Positions 8,629 through 16,813 of a DNA stretch of 34,172 nt are shown here, in pieces. The position numbers were made by a program, and so were the translations under genes. The notes beneath the pieces were generated by a model. It was not told the origin of the DNA. It did no database searches and was given only the letters and a program-made list of their open reading frames with translations. The DNA comes from Anaeroplasma bactoclasticum (lineage in GTDB: Bacteria; Bacillota_I; Bacilli_A; ML615J-28; CAG-313), in contig JAMPAL010000003.1 of the NCBI GenBank assembly GCA_023667245.1, forward strand, positions 1 through 34,172, in the 5' to 3' direction. The first letter of the stretch is position 1. Each line of letters opens with the position of its first letter.

Positions 8629-8655
8629 AAAAATCGTTGGATTCCAACGATTTTT
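8629..8655 (-). terminator. Hairpin between cotE and the LysM gene
   Basis: AAAAATCGTTGG pairs perfectly with CCAACGATTTTT around ATT, overlapping the cotE stop codon. On the minus strand the 3' arm ends in five T. It could lower expression of the downstream LysM gene relative to cotE or protect the cotE message 3' end. Confidence 0.65.
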
Positions 8656-9166
8656 AATTTTCTCTAATGAAATCTTCATTGATTTCATTTTCCAAGTTAT
8701 CGATGGTATCAAAGTTATCATTGCAACTATAAACGTTGACCATCATCTTGGTTTCACCAATGATTTCAGCTAATGCATCAAAGACAACTTCTACTTCAAT
8801 AATATTATCCTTTATGCAAGCGTTCGTACAGGTTGGTTGTTGCAATATTCTAACAATTACGTCAGTGTGATCAGTAGTTGCATCACATACAATGTCCCTT
8901 ACTTTGATACAGCCTTGATAAGCTGTCTTAGCGCGGGCGATTTCCGTTTTGGTATTGTTATCATATGCATACCAAATATTGATTTCAAAGTTCCCTGCAA
9001 TGTCGACTTGCTTTCCATTTTGGGTAGCCTCAAATTCATGGTTGATGACCCAGCATCCAAGAACACTATATGGTGGGTTATCTAATGCAATTCCTTCGCA
9101 AATTTTGAACGTCTTTCTACCCTTAGCAAGCACCGCTCTCGTTACGATTTCACGAACTTCACTCAT
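8654..9166 (-). CDS. cotE: Outer spore coat morphogenetic protein CotE
   Basis: 170 residues, close to Bacillus subtilis CotE (about 181). CotE assembles in a ring around the forespore and directs outer-coat assembly. Recognisable stretches: EIVTRAVLAKGRK at the N-terminus, LGCWVINHEFEA, then ININWYAYDNNTKTEIA-like sequence, VRILQQPTC, and LAEIIGETKMMVNVY. The acidic C-terminal tail of CotE is present but short (ENEINEDFIREN). The ribosome site AGGAGGG (9173-9179) is 6 bases from the ATG. It lies downstream of miaB as in Bacillus, though separated here by a lipoprotein gene. The next gene is a LysM coat-type protein. Extra cysteines (two CTNAC-type positions) differ from the Bacillus protein. 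Confidence 0.93.
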   Translation of the reverse strand: MSEVREIVTRAVLAKGRKTFKICEGIALDNPPYSVLGCWVINHEFEATQNGKQVDIAGNFEINIWYAYDNNTKTEIARAKTAYQGCIKVRDIVCDATTDHTDVIVRILQQPTCTNACIKDNIIEVEVVFDALAEIIGETKMMVNVYSCNDNFDTIDNLENEINEDFIREN

Positions 9167-9289
9167 CTATATCCCTCCTCAGTGTAATATATTCAAAAGA
9201 ATGTCAACATGTGACACAAAGATATCAAAACCACCAAGGAAAAGGTGCAACATCTTTCTATTTATTTTATGCGTAAACTGATAAAAAAT

Positions 9290-9326
9290 GAACAAAAAGC
9301 AAGATTGTTTTTCAAATCTTGCTTAT
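9290..9326 (-). terminator. Terminator of the repeat lipoprotein gene
   Basis: On the minus strand AAGCAAGATT and AATCTTGCTT form a ten-pair stem around an eight-base loop, followed by TTTTTG. It lies about 30 bases past the stop at 9354. Confidence 0.85.
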
Positions 9327-9353
9327 TTAAATAACTATGTGTGAGTTATTCGA

Positions 9354-11060
9354 TTATTCTTCTATCTTTTCCCATTTCGCATACATCTTGATATCAGAAA
9401 ATATATGGCTAGGGATATGAACAAGTGCATCACCAGAGTAATTGGGATTATCATACCACCCCATAAAGCGATATCCTGCCATTGTAAGTGTAGTAGGTAA
9501 ATCTAGTCCTTTTTCCCAATCATATTGATAAGGTAACTCTGGATTTTCTTCTCCTAGCACATAAGGAATACGATCATACATAGCAGGAATATTCCCTTTT
9601 TTAATAAAATATTGTGGCAAAGTGTCTTTTTCATAATAGAAAAATTTTGCTGTATCAACGAGCGAAGCCCAAGCACTTGCTAAAAAGTCGCTTCCTATAT
9701 TATTAGGATCATCAGGTCCGCCTGTATACCCCTCATCTTTTCGCCAGTGATAGAAAAATTCCTGTAAGAAATAAATAAATTCAACATATCTATTTCTCTC
9801 TAAACAATATCCTATAAAACCTTGATCTGCCGTTTGGTTTTCTAATTTTCCACCTACATCTATACCCAAATAAAACGAACCAGCAAGGTTTCCAATTGCA
9901 CCCATACCAGCACCACCACCGCTCCATGCTCCTGCAATGCTTAAGAAATCCTCTAATGAACGTACATTATTCCGTTCAAGTTGTCCCCCAGCATGTCGAT
10001 AGTTGACAATATAATCGTAAAAGTCGCTAAAAAAAGAAATGAACAATTGATGTTTACTTGTAAAAATATCTTCACCAATGACATATTCAATCCTATAAAA
10101 TGCCTTTTCAAATACGGCATATAATTCTAAATTTTCCTCATAGCTGATTGGAACCTTTGAATAGATATTGCCACTTCCATCTGAATATTCTGACCATCCC
10201 AAAAATTGATATCCTTGTTTGATTAAAGTAGGCAGTAGAGTTTGTTCACCAGGAATATAATAGGTTGGATAGTCACCTGATGAAATACCTTCATTAAAGT
10301 GATATGTGATATGATATATATCTACCCATTTGGCATATAAGATGATACTACTTTCTCTACCTTTTTCAATTTTTTCAATCGGCATTCCCTCAAAATCGTA
10401 GTTATCATACCATCCCAAAAATATACTATTTTCCTTTCGTGGTACTTCTAAAATCAATTCATCATCTTTTGTAAATTCAATTATAGCATCACTCACTATC
10501 CCCCCTTCTGGTCGAAGCGTGACAAGATAGGTTTTTTCCCATTTGGCATATAAAGTAATATCTTCTCTATTTCCCTGTTCAATGGTTTCTACTAAACTTT
10601 GAGAATCATTGACATCAAAATACCACCCTTTAAAGATTGATCTTTCTTTTTGAGGTATTGGCAATACTACACTTTCCGATGAACTATACTCACTAGGCAC
10701 TTCCTCAGAAAAACTTCCTCCATCTAATTGATAAGTAATCCGATAAAGTTTTTCCCATTTGGCATACAAATCCAAATCCTTTTGCCAAGATGAATCAATC
10801 GTTACAATCGCACTACCTATATAATCTGGATTACTATACCATCCTAAAAATTGATAGCCCTCTAGACTTGGCTCAGGTAATTGAATCACTTCGTCTTTGG
10901 TATATGTGCTTGGTAAATCTAAACTGAAAGCTACGCTAGAGTGGTAATGAATCTGATATATGGTTTCTTTATCCTTATTTTTTGGATTACAACCTGTTAA
11001 AAATCCTACACACACAATAGTAGCAATAAGACTAGCAACTATTTTTCTCCAATTCTGCAT
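9354..11060 (-). CDS. Lipoprotein with Listeria-Bacteroides (InlB B-type) repeats around an unnamed domain
   Basis: 568 residues. The signal peptide ends in lipobox LTGC (Cys24). Four repeats of about 70 residues (roughly 35-103, 105-175, 178-246, 249-318) each contain a FLGWY-type turn and end in LYAKWE or a variant; this is the Flg_new/InlB B-repeat. Residues about 320-500 form a different domain with GGKLENQ (403-409), FIGYC (415-419), HWRKDEG (438-444) and SAWASLVDT (462-470). A fifth repeat (about 505-564) closes the protein with MYAKWE. The middle domain recurs in the protein at 33346-34068. It is probably exposed on the cell surface; the repeats are usually spacers or adhesive stalks. 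The gene sits alone between terminators, interrupting the miaB-cotE order. Function unknown. Confidence 0.82.
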   Translation of the reverse strand: MQNWRKIVASLIATIVCVGFLTGCNPKNKDKETIYQIHYHSSVAFSLDLPSTYTKDEVIQLPEPSLEGYQFLGWYSNPDYIGSAIVTIDSSWQKDLDLYAKWEKLYRITYQLDGGSFSEEVPSEYSSSESVVLPIPQKERSIFKGWYFDVNDSQSLVETIEQGNREDITLYAKWEKTYLVTLRPEGGIVSDAIIEFTKDDELILEVPRKENSIFLGWYDNYDFEGMPIEKIEKGRESSIILYAKWVDIYHITYHFNEGISSGDYPTYYIPGEQTLLPTLIKQGYQFLGWSEYSDGSGNIYSKVPISYEENLELYAVFEKAFYRIEYVIGEDIFTSKHQLFISFFSDFYDYIVNYRHAGGQLERNNVRSLEDFLSIAGAWSGGGAGMGAIGNLAGSFYLGIDVGGKLENQTADQGFIGYCLERNRYVEFIYFLQEFFYHWRKDEGYTGGPDDPNNIGSDFLASAWASLVDTAKFFYYEKDTLPQYFIKKGNIPAMYDRIPYVLGEENPELPYQYDWEKGLDLPTTLTMAGYRFMGWYDNPNYSGDALVHIPSHIFSDIKMYAKWEKIEE

Positions 11061-11079
11061 TTATTATATCTCCTCTGTA

Positions 11080-11123
11080 AAATAAAAATCCCCAATTACA
11101 TTATATCATAACTAGGGATTTTT
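11080..11123 (-). terminator. Terminator after miaB, overlapping a promoter element
   Basis: On the minus strand AAAAATCCC pairs with GGGATTTTT across a loop of about 22 bases, followed by ATTTT. The loop contains TATAAT, see the promoter entry at 11100. Confidence 0.7.
11100..11108 (-). promoter_or_regulatory. Extended -10 promoter element for the repeat lipoprotein
   Basis: Minus-strand TGATATAAT (TGN extension plus TATAAT) sits in the loop of the miaB terminator hairpin. A convincing -35 is not visible; ATGAAA lies at about the right distance. The lipoprotein ATG is about 40 bases downstream with AGAGGAG as ribosome site. Confidence 0.45.
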
Positions 11124-11140
11124 CATTTTTTTTCACTTTT

Positions 11141-12595
11141 TTATTTTTCTACCAATTCTCCTAGCAAGTGCCACGAGAATGCTTTTTTAATTCTTACTGT
11201 GACCAATTCACCAACTTGAATTGATGTAGATGGATTACAAGAGAAATTGACTAACATATTTTGTGGTGTATATCCAGTTAACATATTTGGATTATTTTTA
11301 CTCATTCCTTCTACTAACACTTCCACTTCTTTATCAACAAATTGCTCATGTGCTTTTAAAGCATATGTATTGATGACCTGATTGAGCGCATCTAACCGCT
11401 GATGTTTCTCATTCTCTGTTAATGTGTTAGAATATGTCGCAGCAGGAGTACCTTCCCTTGGGGAATAAATAAATGTAAATGCTCCGCTATATTCAACTTC
11501 CCTAACTAATTCTAGTGTATCTTGAAATTGTTCTTCCGTTTCACCCGGAAAAGCAACAATAATATCTGTTGTTATACTTATATGGGGAACAGCTTGTTTT
11601 AACTTCTTAATCTTTTCCAAATAATCTTCTTTGGTATATTTTCGATTCATCCTTTTTAATACCTCATTATTTCCTGATTGAACAGGTAAATGAAGATGAG
11701 GCATAATGTTACCACCTAATGCCATGGCTGAGATAGTAGCATCATCTAAATCTCGCGGATGAGATGTAGTATACCGAATACGTTTGATAGAAGTTTGGTG
11801 TAAATCACTTAAAAGATTAGCGAAAGTGTATTTTCGATCCTTAAAATCATTACCATATGCATTAACATTTTGTCCAAGCAAAGTTACTTCTACATATCCT
11901 GACTGAGCAAGTTGTTCTACTTCTTTAACAATTGCCTCTGGTTCTCTTGAGCGCTCTTTTCCTCTTGTGTATGGCACAATACAGTATGTGCAAAACTCAT
12001 CACAGCCATACATAATATTTACCCATGCCTTTTTAGGGTGATCTCTTACTGTAGGTACGTTTTCATAAATGTCGCCTTCTACTGATAAAACCTCTATCAC
12101 TTTTTTATCTTCAATCATTGCATCATATAAATATTCTGGTAAATTGGCAATGTTATGTGTACCAAAGACAATATTTACTTGTGGATAGCGATTTTTAATC
12201 GTCAAAATCGTCTTTTCTTCTTGTGGCATACATCCACAAACGCCTATCATCATAGTTGGATTTCTTTTTTTAAATTTTTGGAAACGTCCAAGTTCCCCAA
12301 ATACTCTTTCTTCCGCATTTTCACGAATAGCACAAGTATTGAATAGAACGAAATCAGCTGTAGCCTCATCAACTGCTTTTTCAAAACCAAGCATCTCTAA
12401 AATTCCTGCAATTTTTTCACTATCCGCAAGATTTCCTTGACATCCATAAGTCTTAAGCATATAAGTTTTTCCTGCTCCAAGGTTATAATATTTTGGGTTA
12501 AGGTCAAATATATTCAGATGAATTTCTTGATTTCTTCTCTTTCTAGCTTCCTTTAAAGATGGTTCAACTATTTTTGTATAATTTGTTTCTTTCAT
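11141..12595 (-). CDS. miaB: tRNA-2-methylthio-N6-dimethylallyladenosine synthase MiaB
   Basis: 484-residue radical-SAM methylthiotransferase that adds a methylthio group to i6A37 of tRNAs reading UNN codons. The N-terminal domain has the auxiliary cluster cysteines C52 (YGCQGN), C88 and C122. The radical-SAM cluster motif CDEFCTYC spans 198-205. The C-terminal part (LVEGMSKNNPNMLTGYTPQN, LVTVRIKKAFSWHLLGELV) is the TRAM domain. Like Bacillus MiaB it has an N-terminal extension before the first cysteine domain. It sits in the spoVS-to-cotE interval as in Bacillus. The start has only a modest ribosome site (AAGAAAG). Confidence 0.95.
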   Translation of the reverse strand: MKETNYTKIVEPSLKEARKRRNQEIHLNIFDLNPKYYNLGAGKTYMLKTYGCQGNLADSEKIAGILEMLGFEKAVDEATADFVLFNTCAIRENAEERVFGELGRFQKFKKRNPTMMIGVCGCMPQEEKTILTIKNRYPQVNIVFGTHNIANLPEYLYDAMIEDKKVIEVLSVEGDIYENVPTVRDHPKKAWVNIMYGCDEFCTYCIVPYTRGKERSREPEAIVKEVEQLAQSGYVEVTLLGQNVNAYGNDFKDRKYTFANLLSDLHQTSIKRIRYTTSHPRDLDDATISAMALGGNIMPHLHLPVQSGNNEVLKRMNRKYTKEDYLEKIKKLKQAVPHISITTDIIVAFPGETEEQFQDTLELVREVEYSGAFTFIYSPREGTPAATYSNTLTENEKHQRLDALNQVINTYALKAHEQFVDKEVEVLVEGMSKNNPNMLTGYTPQNMLVNFSCNPSTSIQVGELVTVRIKKAFSWHLLGELVEK

Positions 12596-12614
12596 AATCC
12601 ATATTCTTTCTTAC

Positions 12615-13163
12615 TTATTTTGATTTATAAATTTCACGATATTCTTTATCTGTCATACCAAACATCATTTTATCAAAGACTTTTCCATCATATCGCACAT
12701 AACCACTTCTAGCAATTCCCTCTTTGATAAATCCCAACTTTTCACATACGCGTTGGGATTGATAATTATCAATAAAAGTTCCTACTTCTATTCGCTTTAA
12801 TTCTAAATATTCAAATCCAAACGAAATCACTTCTTTAGCTGCTTCTGTTGCATAGCCATGTCCCCAATAAGATGGATTAAGAGAATACCCCAATTCTGCC
12901 TTAAAATGAACAATATGATTATACAATTCAATTGTGCCAATCATCTTTCCAGTTTCTTTTAATACAATAGCCCAAACTCCTAATCCATAGGGTGCAGTCA
13001 TTGTTTTAATTACTGAAATCGTATCAGCAATAGAACTATGTGGTGGCCAACCTGCCATAGGTCCAACCATTGATGTTTTTGCATATTCGTACATATCATC
13101 AGCATCAAGTACCGATAAAGGTCGAACGATAAGTCTTTTTGTACAAAGAACTGGTAATTTCAT
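12615..13163 (-). CDS. GNAT acetyltransferase, RimJ/RimL type
   Basis: 182-residue N-acetyltransferase of the ribosomal-protein-alanine type (Acetyltransf_3). Landmarks: TKRLIVRPLSVLDADDMYEY at the start, GTIELYNH, ELGYSLNPSYWGHGYATEAAKEVISFGFE (acetyl-CoA loop within GHGYATEA), and NYQSQRVCEKLGFIKEG near the end. Such enzymes use acetyl-CoA on protein N-termini, spermidine or small amines; the substrate here cannot be read from sequence. It lies 19 bases upstream of miaB on the same strand, with AGGAGGG before the ATG, so the two are probably co-transcribed. A GNAT at this spot is not part of the Bacillus order. Confidence 0.87.
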   Translation of the reverse strand: MKLPVLCTKRLIVRPLSVLDADDMYEYAKTSMVGPMAGWPPHSSIADTISVIKTMTAPYGLGVWAIVLKETGKMIGTIELYNHIVHFKAELGYSLNPSYWGHGYATEAAKEVISFGFEYLELKRIEVGTFIDNYQSQRVCEKLGFIKEGIARSGYVRYDGKVFDKMMFGMTDKEYREIYKSK

Positions 13164-13182
13164 ATACCCTCCTTAAGTAAGT

Positions 13183-13204
13183 AAAAAGTTGGCATAGCCA
13201 ACTT
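13183..13204 (-). terminator. Terminator after spoVS
   Basis: On the minus strand AAGTTGGC and GCCAACTT form a stem around TAT, followed by TTTA. It overlaps the end of spoVS and would separate sporulation transcription from the downstream GNAT-miaB pair. Confidence 0.75.
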
Positions 13205-13466
13205 ATTTACGAGATTCTACAATTAATTTAATTGCGGTACGTTCTTCACCATCAATCATAATGTCACTAAAAGCAGGTATGCAAATTAAATCTTTTCCTG
13301 TTGGTGCTACATATCCTCTTGCAATTGCAATTGCTTTAATTGCTTGATTGAGTGAGCCAGCACCTACGGCTTGGATTTCTACCGATTGCTTTTCTCTAAA
13401 GGCATTGGCTAGTGCCCCTGCAACAGAATTTGGTTTTGATTTTGATGAAACTTTTAATACTTCCAT
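13203..13466 (-). CDS. spoVS: Stage V sporulation protein S
   Basis: 87 residues, a DNA-binding Alba-related protein that in Bacillus affects septation, coat assembly and spore heat resistance. Sequence is near that of Bacillus SpoVS throughout: MEVLKVSSKSKPNSVAGALA, VGAGSLNQAIKAIAIARGYV, KDLICIPAFSDIMIDGEERT. The frame extends 18 codons upstream, but the start is set at 13466 because the conserved protein begins there and AGGGGGA lies just before it. It is placed between ymdB and miaB as in Bacillus. A sigma-H-like promoter is visible at 13510-13539. Confidence 0.96.
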   Translation of the reverse strand: MEVLKVSSKSKPNSVAGALANAFREKQSVEIQAVGAGSLNQAIKAIAIARGYVAPTGKDLICIPAFSDIMIDGEERTAIKLIVESRK

Positions 13467-13509
13467 AATATGGTCCCCCTTAGTCATTTTTACTGTATTG
13501 CATTTAATC

Positions 13510-13539
13510 CTATTCATCAAGTATGAATTATATGCCTAC
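13510..13539 (-). promoter_or_regulatory. Possible sigma-H promoter of spoVS
   Basis: Minus strand: GTAGGCATA (13531-13539) against the sigma-H -35 RNAGGAWWW, with one mismatch. A 12-base spacer follows, then GATGAAT (within 13510-13518) fitting RNNGAAT. spoVS of B. subtilis is known to be sigma-H dependent, which makes the match more credible. Consensus comparison is by eye. Confidence 0.45.
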
Positions 13540-13544
13540 ATTTA

Positions 13545-14321
13545 TTATTTTATCACACTGACTATCTCGAAATTTGTCACTTTGTGGGAACTTTCATTGA
13601 TTTCCACAATGAGGCCATTGAATTGCTTTCTTCCTGTTTCCATAGGAATATGACGCACAGGCATTCCTGTCAAAAATCGTTTTATAATGGGAGTTGGATC
13701 TACCCCAATGACACCATCTAATGGTCCAGTCATTCCTAAATCTGTCATATACATCGTACCTTTCGGTAAAAGATGCGCATCATTCGTTTGAACATGTGTA
13801 TGTGTACCTACAATCACTTGAATACGACCGTCAAAGTAATTGGCAAATGCAATTTTTTCACTAGTCGCCTCGCCATGAAAATCACAAATATAAATATCAC
13901 TTGGTACTTCATTTAATAATTCTTCTGTTCTTTGAAAAGGGCAATCCAAAGCTGTATTCATGAATGTTCGCCCCATTACTTGAAAAACAGTAATCAATAA
14001 CTGGTTATATCGGACCGTTACATATCCTTTACCAGGTACGCCCTTCGGCATGTTTAATGGTCGAACTAAACTTTTTGCTTCATCAATGAAACGATAGATA
14101 TCATGATTGGCAAAACTATGATTACCTAATGTGACCACATTAATATGATTTTCCAATAAAAATTTATAATAGTTTTGGGTAATTCCATTACCATGAGCAA
14201 TATTTTCACCATTGGCAATAATAAATTGAATGCCTTTTGTTTCTTTGATTGAATTGACTTGTGAGAGAATCATCTCTCGACCAGGAGCCCCAAAGATATC
14301 CCCAATGAGTAATAATTTCAT
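13545..14321 (-). CDS. ymdB: YmdB metallophosphoesterase (2',3'-cyclic nucleotide phosphodiesterase)
   Basis: 258 residues (Bacillus protein about 264). Two-metal phosphoesterase that in Bacillus acts on 2',3'-cyclic nucleotides and influences biofilm/motility choice and RNA turnover. Metal motifs: GDIFGAPGRE (N-terminus), ANGEN, LGNHSF, DFHGEATSEK, and VGTHTHVQTND. The C-terminal part KRFLTGMPVRHIPMETG is typical. It begins 14 bases after rny ends and probably shares its transcript, the same pairing as in Bacillus and many other Firmicutes. The stop is followed by the spoVS promoter region. Confidence 0.95.
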   Translation of the reverse strand: MKLLLIGDIFGAPGREMILSQVNSIKETKGIQFIIANGENIAHGNGITQNYYKFLLENHINVVTLGNHSFANHDIYRFIDEAKSLVRPLNMPKGVPGKGYVTVRYNQLLITVFQVMGRTFMNTALDCPFQRTEELLNEVPSDIYICDFHGEATSEKIAFANYFDGRIQVIVGTHTHVQTNDAHLLPKGTMYMTDLGMTGPLDGVIGVDPTPIIKRFLTGMPVRHIPMETGRKQFNGLIVEINESSHKVTNFEIVSVIK

Positions 14322-14335
14322 GTATATTTCACTTT

Positions 14336-15910
14336 CTAACGAGCTACTTCTTGAACTCGGGTTTCTCTAATCACAGTTACTTTAATGGTACCTGGATAGT
14401 TCATTGTGGTTTCAATTTTATGTTTAATATCACGTGCTAATTTATATGCTTCCGCATCTGTAATTTCTTCTGGCTTAACCAAAATACGTACTTCACGACC
14501 TGCTTGTAATGCATAGGTTTTATCTACACCCTTAAACTCTTTTGATAATTCTTCTAATTGTTGTAGACGTTTGATATAATTATCTAATGACTCACTCCGC
14601 GCACCAGGGCGTGCTGCAGAAAGCGTATCTGCTGCCGCAACTAATTCAGAAATCACGTGATTTGACTCAACATCACCATGATGTGATGCAATAGCATTGA
14701 TTACAACTTTATTTTCTCTAAACTTTGTTGCAATTTCAACACCAATATCTACATGGCTACCTTCTTGTTCATGGTCAGTTGATTTTCCAATATCATGTAA
14801 AAGTCCTGCACGTCTTGCTAAAATTTCATCTTCACCAATTTCAACAGCCAATTTTCCAGCGAGGAAGGCCACTTCTTTTGAATGAGATAATGCATTTTGT
14901 CCATAACTAGTTCTAAAACGCAAACGACCAATCAATTTAATCAATTCAGGATGAATTTTGCCAATTCCTGTTTCGAATACAGCCTTTTCACCTTCTTCAC
15001 GAATTTCATTTTCTAATTCCTTTGTGCATTTATTGTATACTTCTTCAATTCTAGGTGGTTGAATACGCCCATCAGAAACCAAGATTTCTAAAGTACGTCT
15101 AGCAATTTCTCTTCGAATCGGATCAAAGCAAGAAATAACAACTGAATCTGGGGTATCATCAATGATCAAATCAACACCCGTAACTGCTTCAATCGCACGA
15201 ATATTTCGTCCTTCGCGTCCAATAATTCGTCCTTTCATCTCATCGTTTGGTAATGCAACAACGGATACAGTTTTTTCTTGAACAGTCTCATTTGCATACT
15301 GATGAATTGCATTTGCTAAAATAACTTGTGATTTATGATTTGCCTCATATTTCGCCTTTTCTGTAACATCTTTAACATAAATTGCCATTTCCATCGATAA
15401 TTCATCTTCTAAGCGTTTAAATACTATCTCGCGTGCTTGTTCTTGGTTTAATCCTGCAATTTCCATTAACTTTTGTTCTTGTTCTGTAATCAATTCCTCT
15501 ATTCTGTTATTACGTTTTTCAATCTCTGCGACTCTTTGCTCTAGTTTTGTTTCTTTTGCAATGAGACCACTTTCACGTTTGTCAAGATTATCGGATCTAT
15601 TTTCTAAATTGGTTTCTCTACGATCTAGTTTTCTTGCTTCTTCTTGAAGTTCGGATTTCTTATTCGCAATTTCCTTTTCTGAAATCGCTCTTGCTTCTGA
15701 AATTTCCTTCTTTCCTTCACGAATCAGGTCTTTCTTTTGAGCTTGACCTTCTTTTTCAGCATCTTCAATAATCTTTGCTGCATCTTTTCCTAAGCGTTCA
15801 AATTTTGTTTCAATCACTTGTTTTCCACGATTGAACATAAAATAACCGCCAACTAAGACGCCAACTAAAAGCGCAATAACAATAAGAAGAATCCAAATTC
15901 CATCTTGCAT
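14336..15910 (-). CDS. rny: Ribonuclease Y
   Basis: 524-residue membrane-anchored endoribonuclease that starts bulk mRNA decay in Firmicutes. One N-terminal membrane helix (about 4-26) is followed by a long charged coiled coil (about 30-160), a KH domain with [12 protein letters not shown] (227-238), and an HD domain with HSKEV (343 on) and HDIGKS (372-377) supplying metal ligands. Length is essentially that of the Bacillus enzyme. A strong sigma-A promoter lies at 16003-16031, leaving a 5' leader of about 85 bases. No function is visible for that leader. Confidence 0.97.
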   Translation of the reverse strand: MQDGIWILLIVIALLVGVLVGGYFMFNRGKQVIETKFERLGKDAAKIIEDAEKEGQAQKKDLIREGKKEISEARAISEKEIANKKSELQEEARKLDRRETNLENRSDNLDKRESGLIAKETKLEQRVAEIEKRNNRIEELITEQEQKLMEIAGLNQEQAREIVFKRLEDELSMEMAIYVKDVTEKAKYEANHKSQVILANAIHQYANETVQEKTVSVVALPNDEMKGRIIGREGRNIRAIEAVTGVDLIIDDTPDSVVISCFDPIRREIARRTLEILVSDGRIQPPRIEEVYNKCTKELENEIREEGEKAVFETGIGKIHPELIKLIGRLRFRTSYGQNALSHSKEVAFLAGKLAVEIGEDEILARRAGLLHDIGKSTDHEQEGSHVDIGVEIATKFRENKVVINAIASHHGDVESNHVISELVAAADTLSAARPGARSESLDNYIKRLQQLEELSKEFKGVDKTYALQAGREVRILVKPEEITDAEAYKLARDIKHKIETTMNYPGTIKVTVIRETRVQEVAR

Positions 15911-16002
15911 TTTCGTTTTTCTCCTTTTTTCTTGTTATTTTTAACGATTTGTAATGTAAATTATATATAAACGTGCCTTGCACAATAATTTCTTACTTGT
16001 TT

Positions 16003-16031
16003 ATTATATCAAAATTTGCCTGATTTGTCAA
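16003..16031 (-). promoter_or_regulatory. Sigma-A promoter of rny-ymdB
   Basis: Minus strand TTGACA (16026-16031), a 17-base spacer, TATAAT (16003-16008) with TGA just ahead as an extended -10. Essentially a perfect promoter. Confidence 0.88.
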
Positions 16032-16113
16032 ATGATATAAAGACAAACTATATGATTAAAAACGACATCATCTTTATCACTTATTTCATTTTTCGAGATA
16101 ATATCAATTTTAT

Positions 16114-16142
16114 TTGATATTTTTTTTAATAATTGATATAAT
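16114..16142 (+). promoter_or_regulatory. Sigma-A promoter of recU
   Basis: TTGATA (16114-16119), a 17-base spacer, TATAAT (16137-16142) with TGA ahead. The predicted start is near 16149, only about 9 bases from the ATG, so the message has a very short leader. Confidence 0.82.
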
Positions 16143-16157
16143 GATGATGGTGATATT

Positions 16158-16784
16158 ATGGCAAAGGAAATAAACTATCCAAATCAAATTCAAAAAAAAG
16201 CAACCCCATCCACTTCCACTTCATTCAAACGAAATTATCAAAAAGCCAATCTTGGGGCAAATTTTGAAAATCAAATTAATGACTCTTGTGCATACTACTT
16301 ACAAAAAGGTATTGCCTCTATTTATAAAAAGCCTACACCGATTCAAATCGTAAAAGTGGATTACCCTTCTAGGAATAAGGCAAAAATTGTAGAAGCTTAT
16401 TATAAAACGCCTTCTACTACAGACTATAATGGCATTTATAAAGGATACTATATTGACTTTGAAGCAAAGTGTTGTCATAGTACCAGTTTTTCTTTTGGTC
16501 ATATTTACGAACATCAAATTTATCATTTAGATACAGTTGAACAAATGGGGGGAATTGCTTTTTTAATTATTGAATTTCCTTTAAAAAATGAAGTTTATAT
16601 CTTACCTTCTTCATTATTAAAAGAAAAATATTTACTTTCTCTACAAGGAGGCAGAAAAAGCATTAGTTACGAGGAATTTAAAAAAGCAGGCTATCTGGTC
16701 AAAAAGAGCTTTCTTCCTACCATTGATTTTTTACAAGTGGTAGATATTTTAATTGAAAAGCAAGTCAACAAAACAGGCGATTAG
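16158..16784 (+). CDS. recU: Holliday junction resolvase RecU
   Basis: 208 residues. Firmicute-specific nuclease that cuts four-way junctions during recombination repair and also modulates RecA. Clear core: ANLGANFENQINDSCAYYL, KKPTPIQIVKVDYP, then STTDYNGIYKGYYIDFEAK with the PD-(D/E)XK-type Asp/Glu/Lys set, followed by HIYEHQIYHLDTVEQMGG. GGRKSI near the C-terminus is also conserved. In Bacillus recU sits next to ponA. Here no penicillin-binding protein gene follows and recU stands alone, divergent from rny and within 3 kb of recA. The ribosome site is weak (GGTGAT) and the leader very short. Confidence 0.95.
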   Translation: MAKEINYPNQIQKKATPSTSTSFKRNYQKANLGANFENQINDSCAYYLQKGIASIYKKPTPIQIVKVDYPSRNKAKIVEAYYKTPSTTDYNGIYKGYYIDFEAKCCHSTSFSFGHIYEHQIYHLDTVEQMGGIAFLIIEFPLKNEVYILPSSLLKEKYLLSLQGGRKSISYEEFKKAGYLVKKSFLPTIDFLQVVDILIEKQVNKTGD

Positions 16785-16813
16785 TTATAACCTAATCGCC
16801 TCTTACTTTTTTA
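16775..16813 (+). terminator. Terminator of recU
   Basis: AGGCGATTAG and CTAATCGCCT form a perfect ten-pair stem around seven bases, then TCTTAC and a run of six T. It includes the recU stop codon and faces the convergent yccF gene. Confidence 0.85.

Noticed and set aside
9185..9213. A sigma-K-like promoter before cotE (CACA, 16 bases, AATATATTA on the minus strand).
   Set aside because: One mismatch in the -10, and the predicted start would leave the ribosome site at the very 5' end of the RNA. Too weak to list as a feature although cotE is sigma-K dependent in Bacillus.
9183..9257. A 24-codon minus-strand frame upstream of cotE (starts MLHLFLGGFDIF) resembling a small hydrophobic sporulation peptide.
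   Set aside because: No convincing ribosome site, no homologue I recognise, and frames of this length arise by chance; left as unproven.
8837..9281. Plus-strand frames opposite cotE.
   Set aside because: Antisense to a clearly conserved gene, with no ribosome site or family match.
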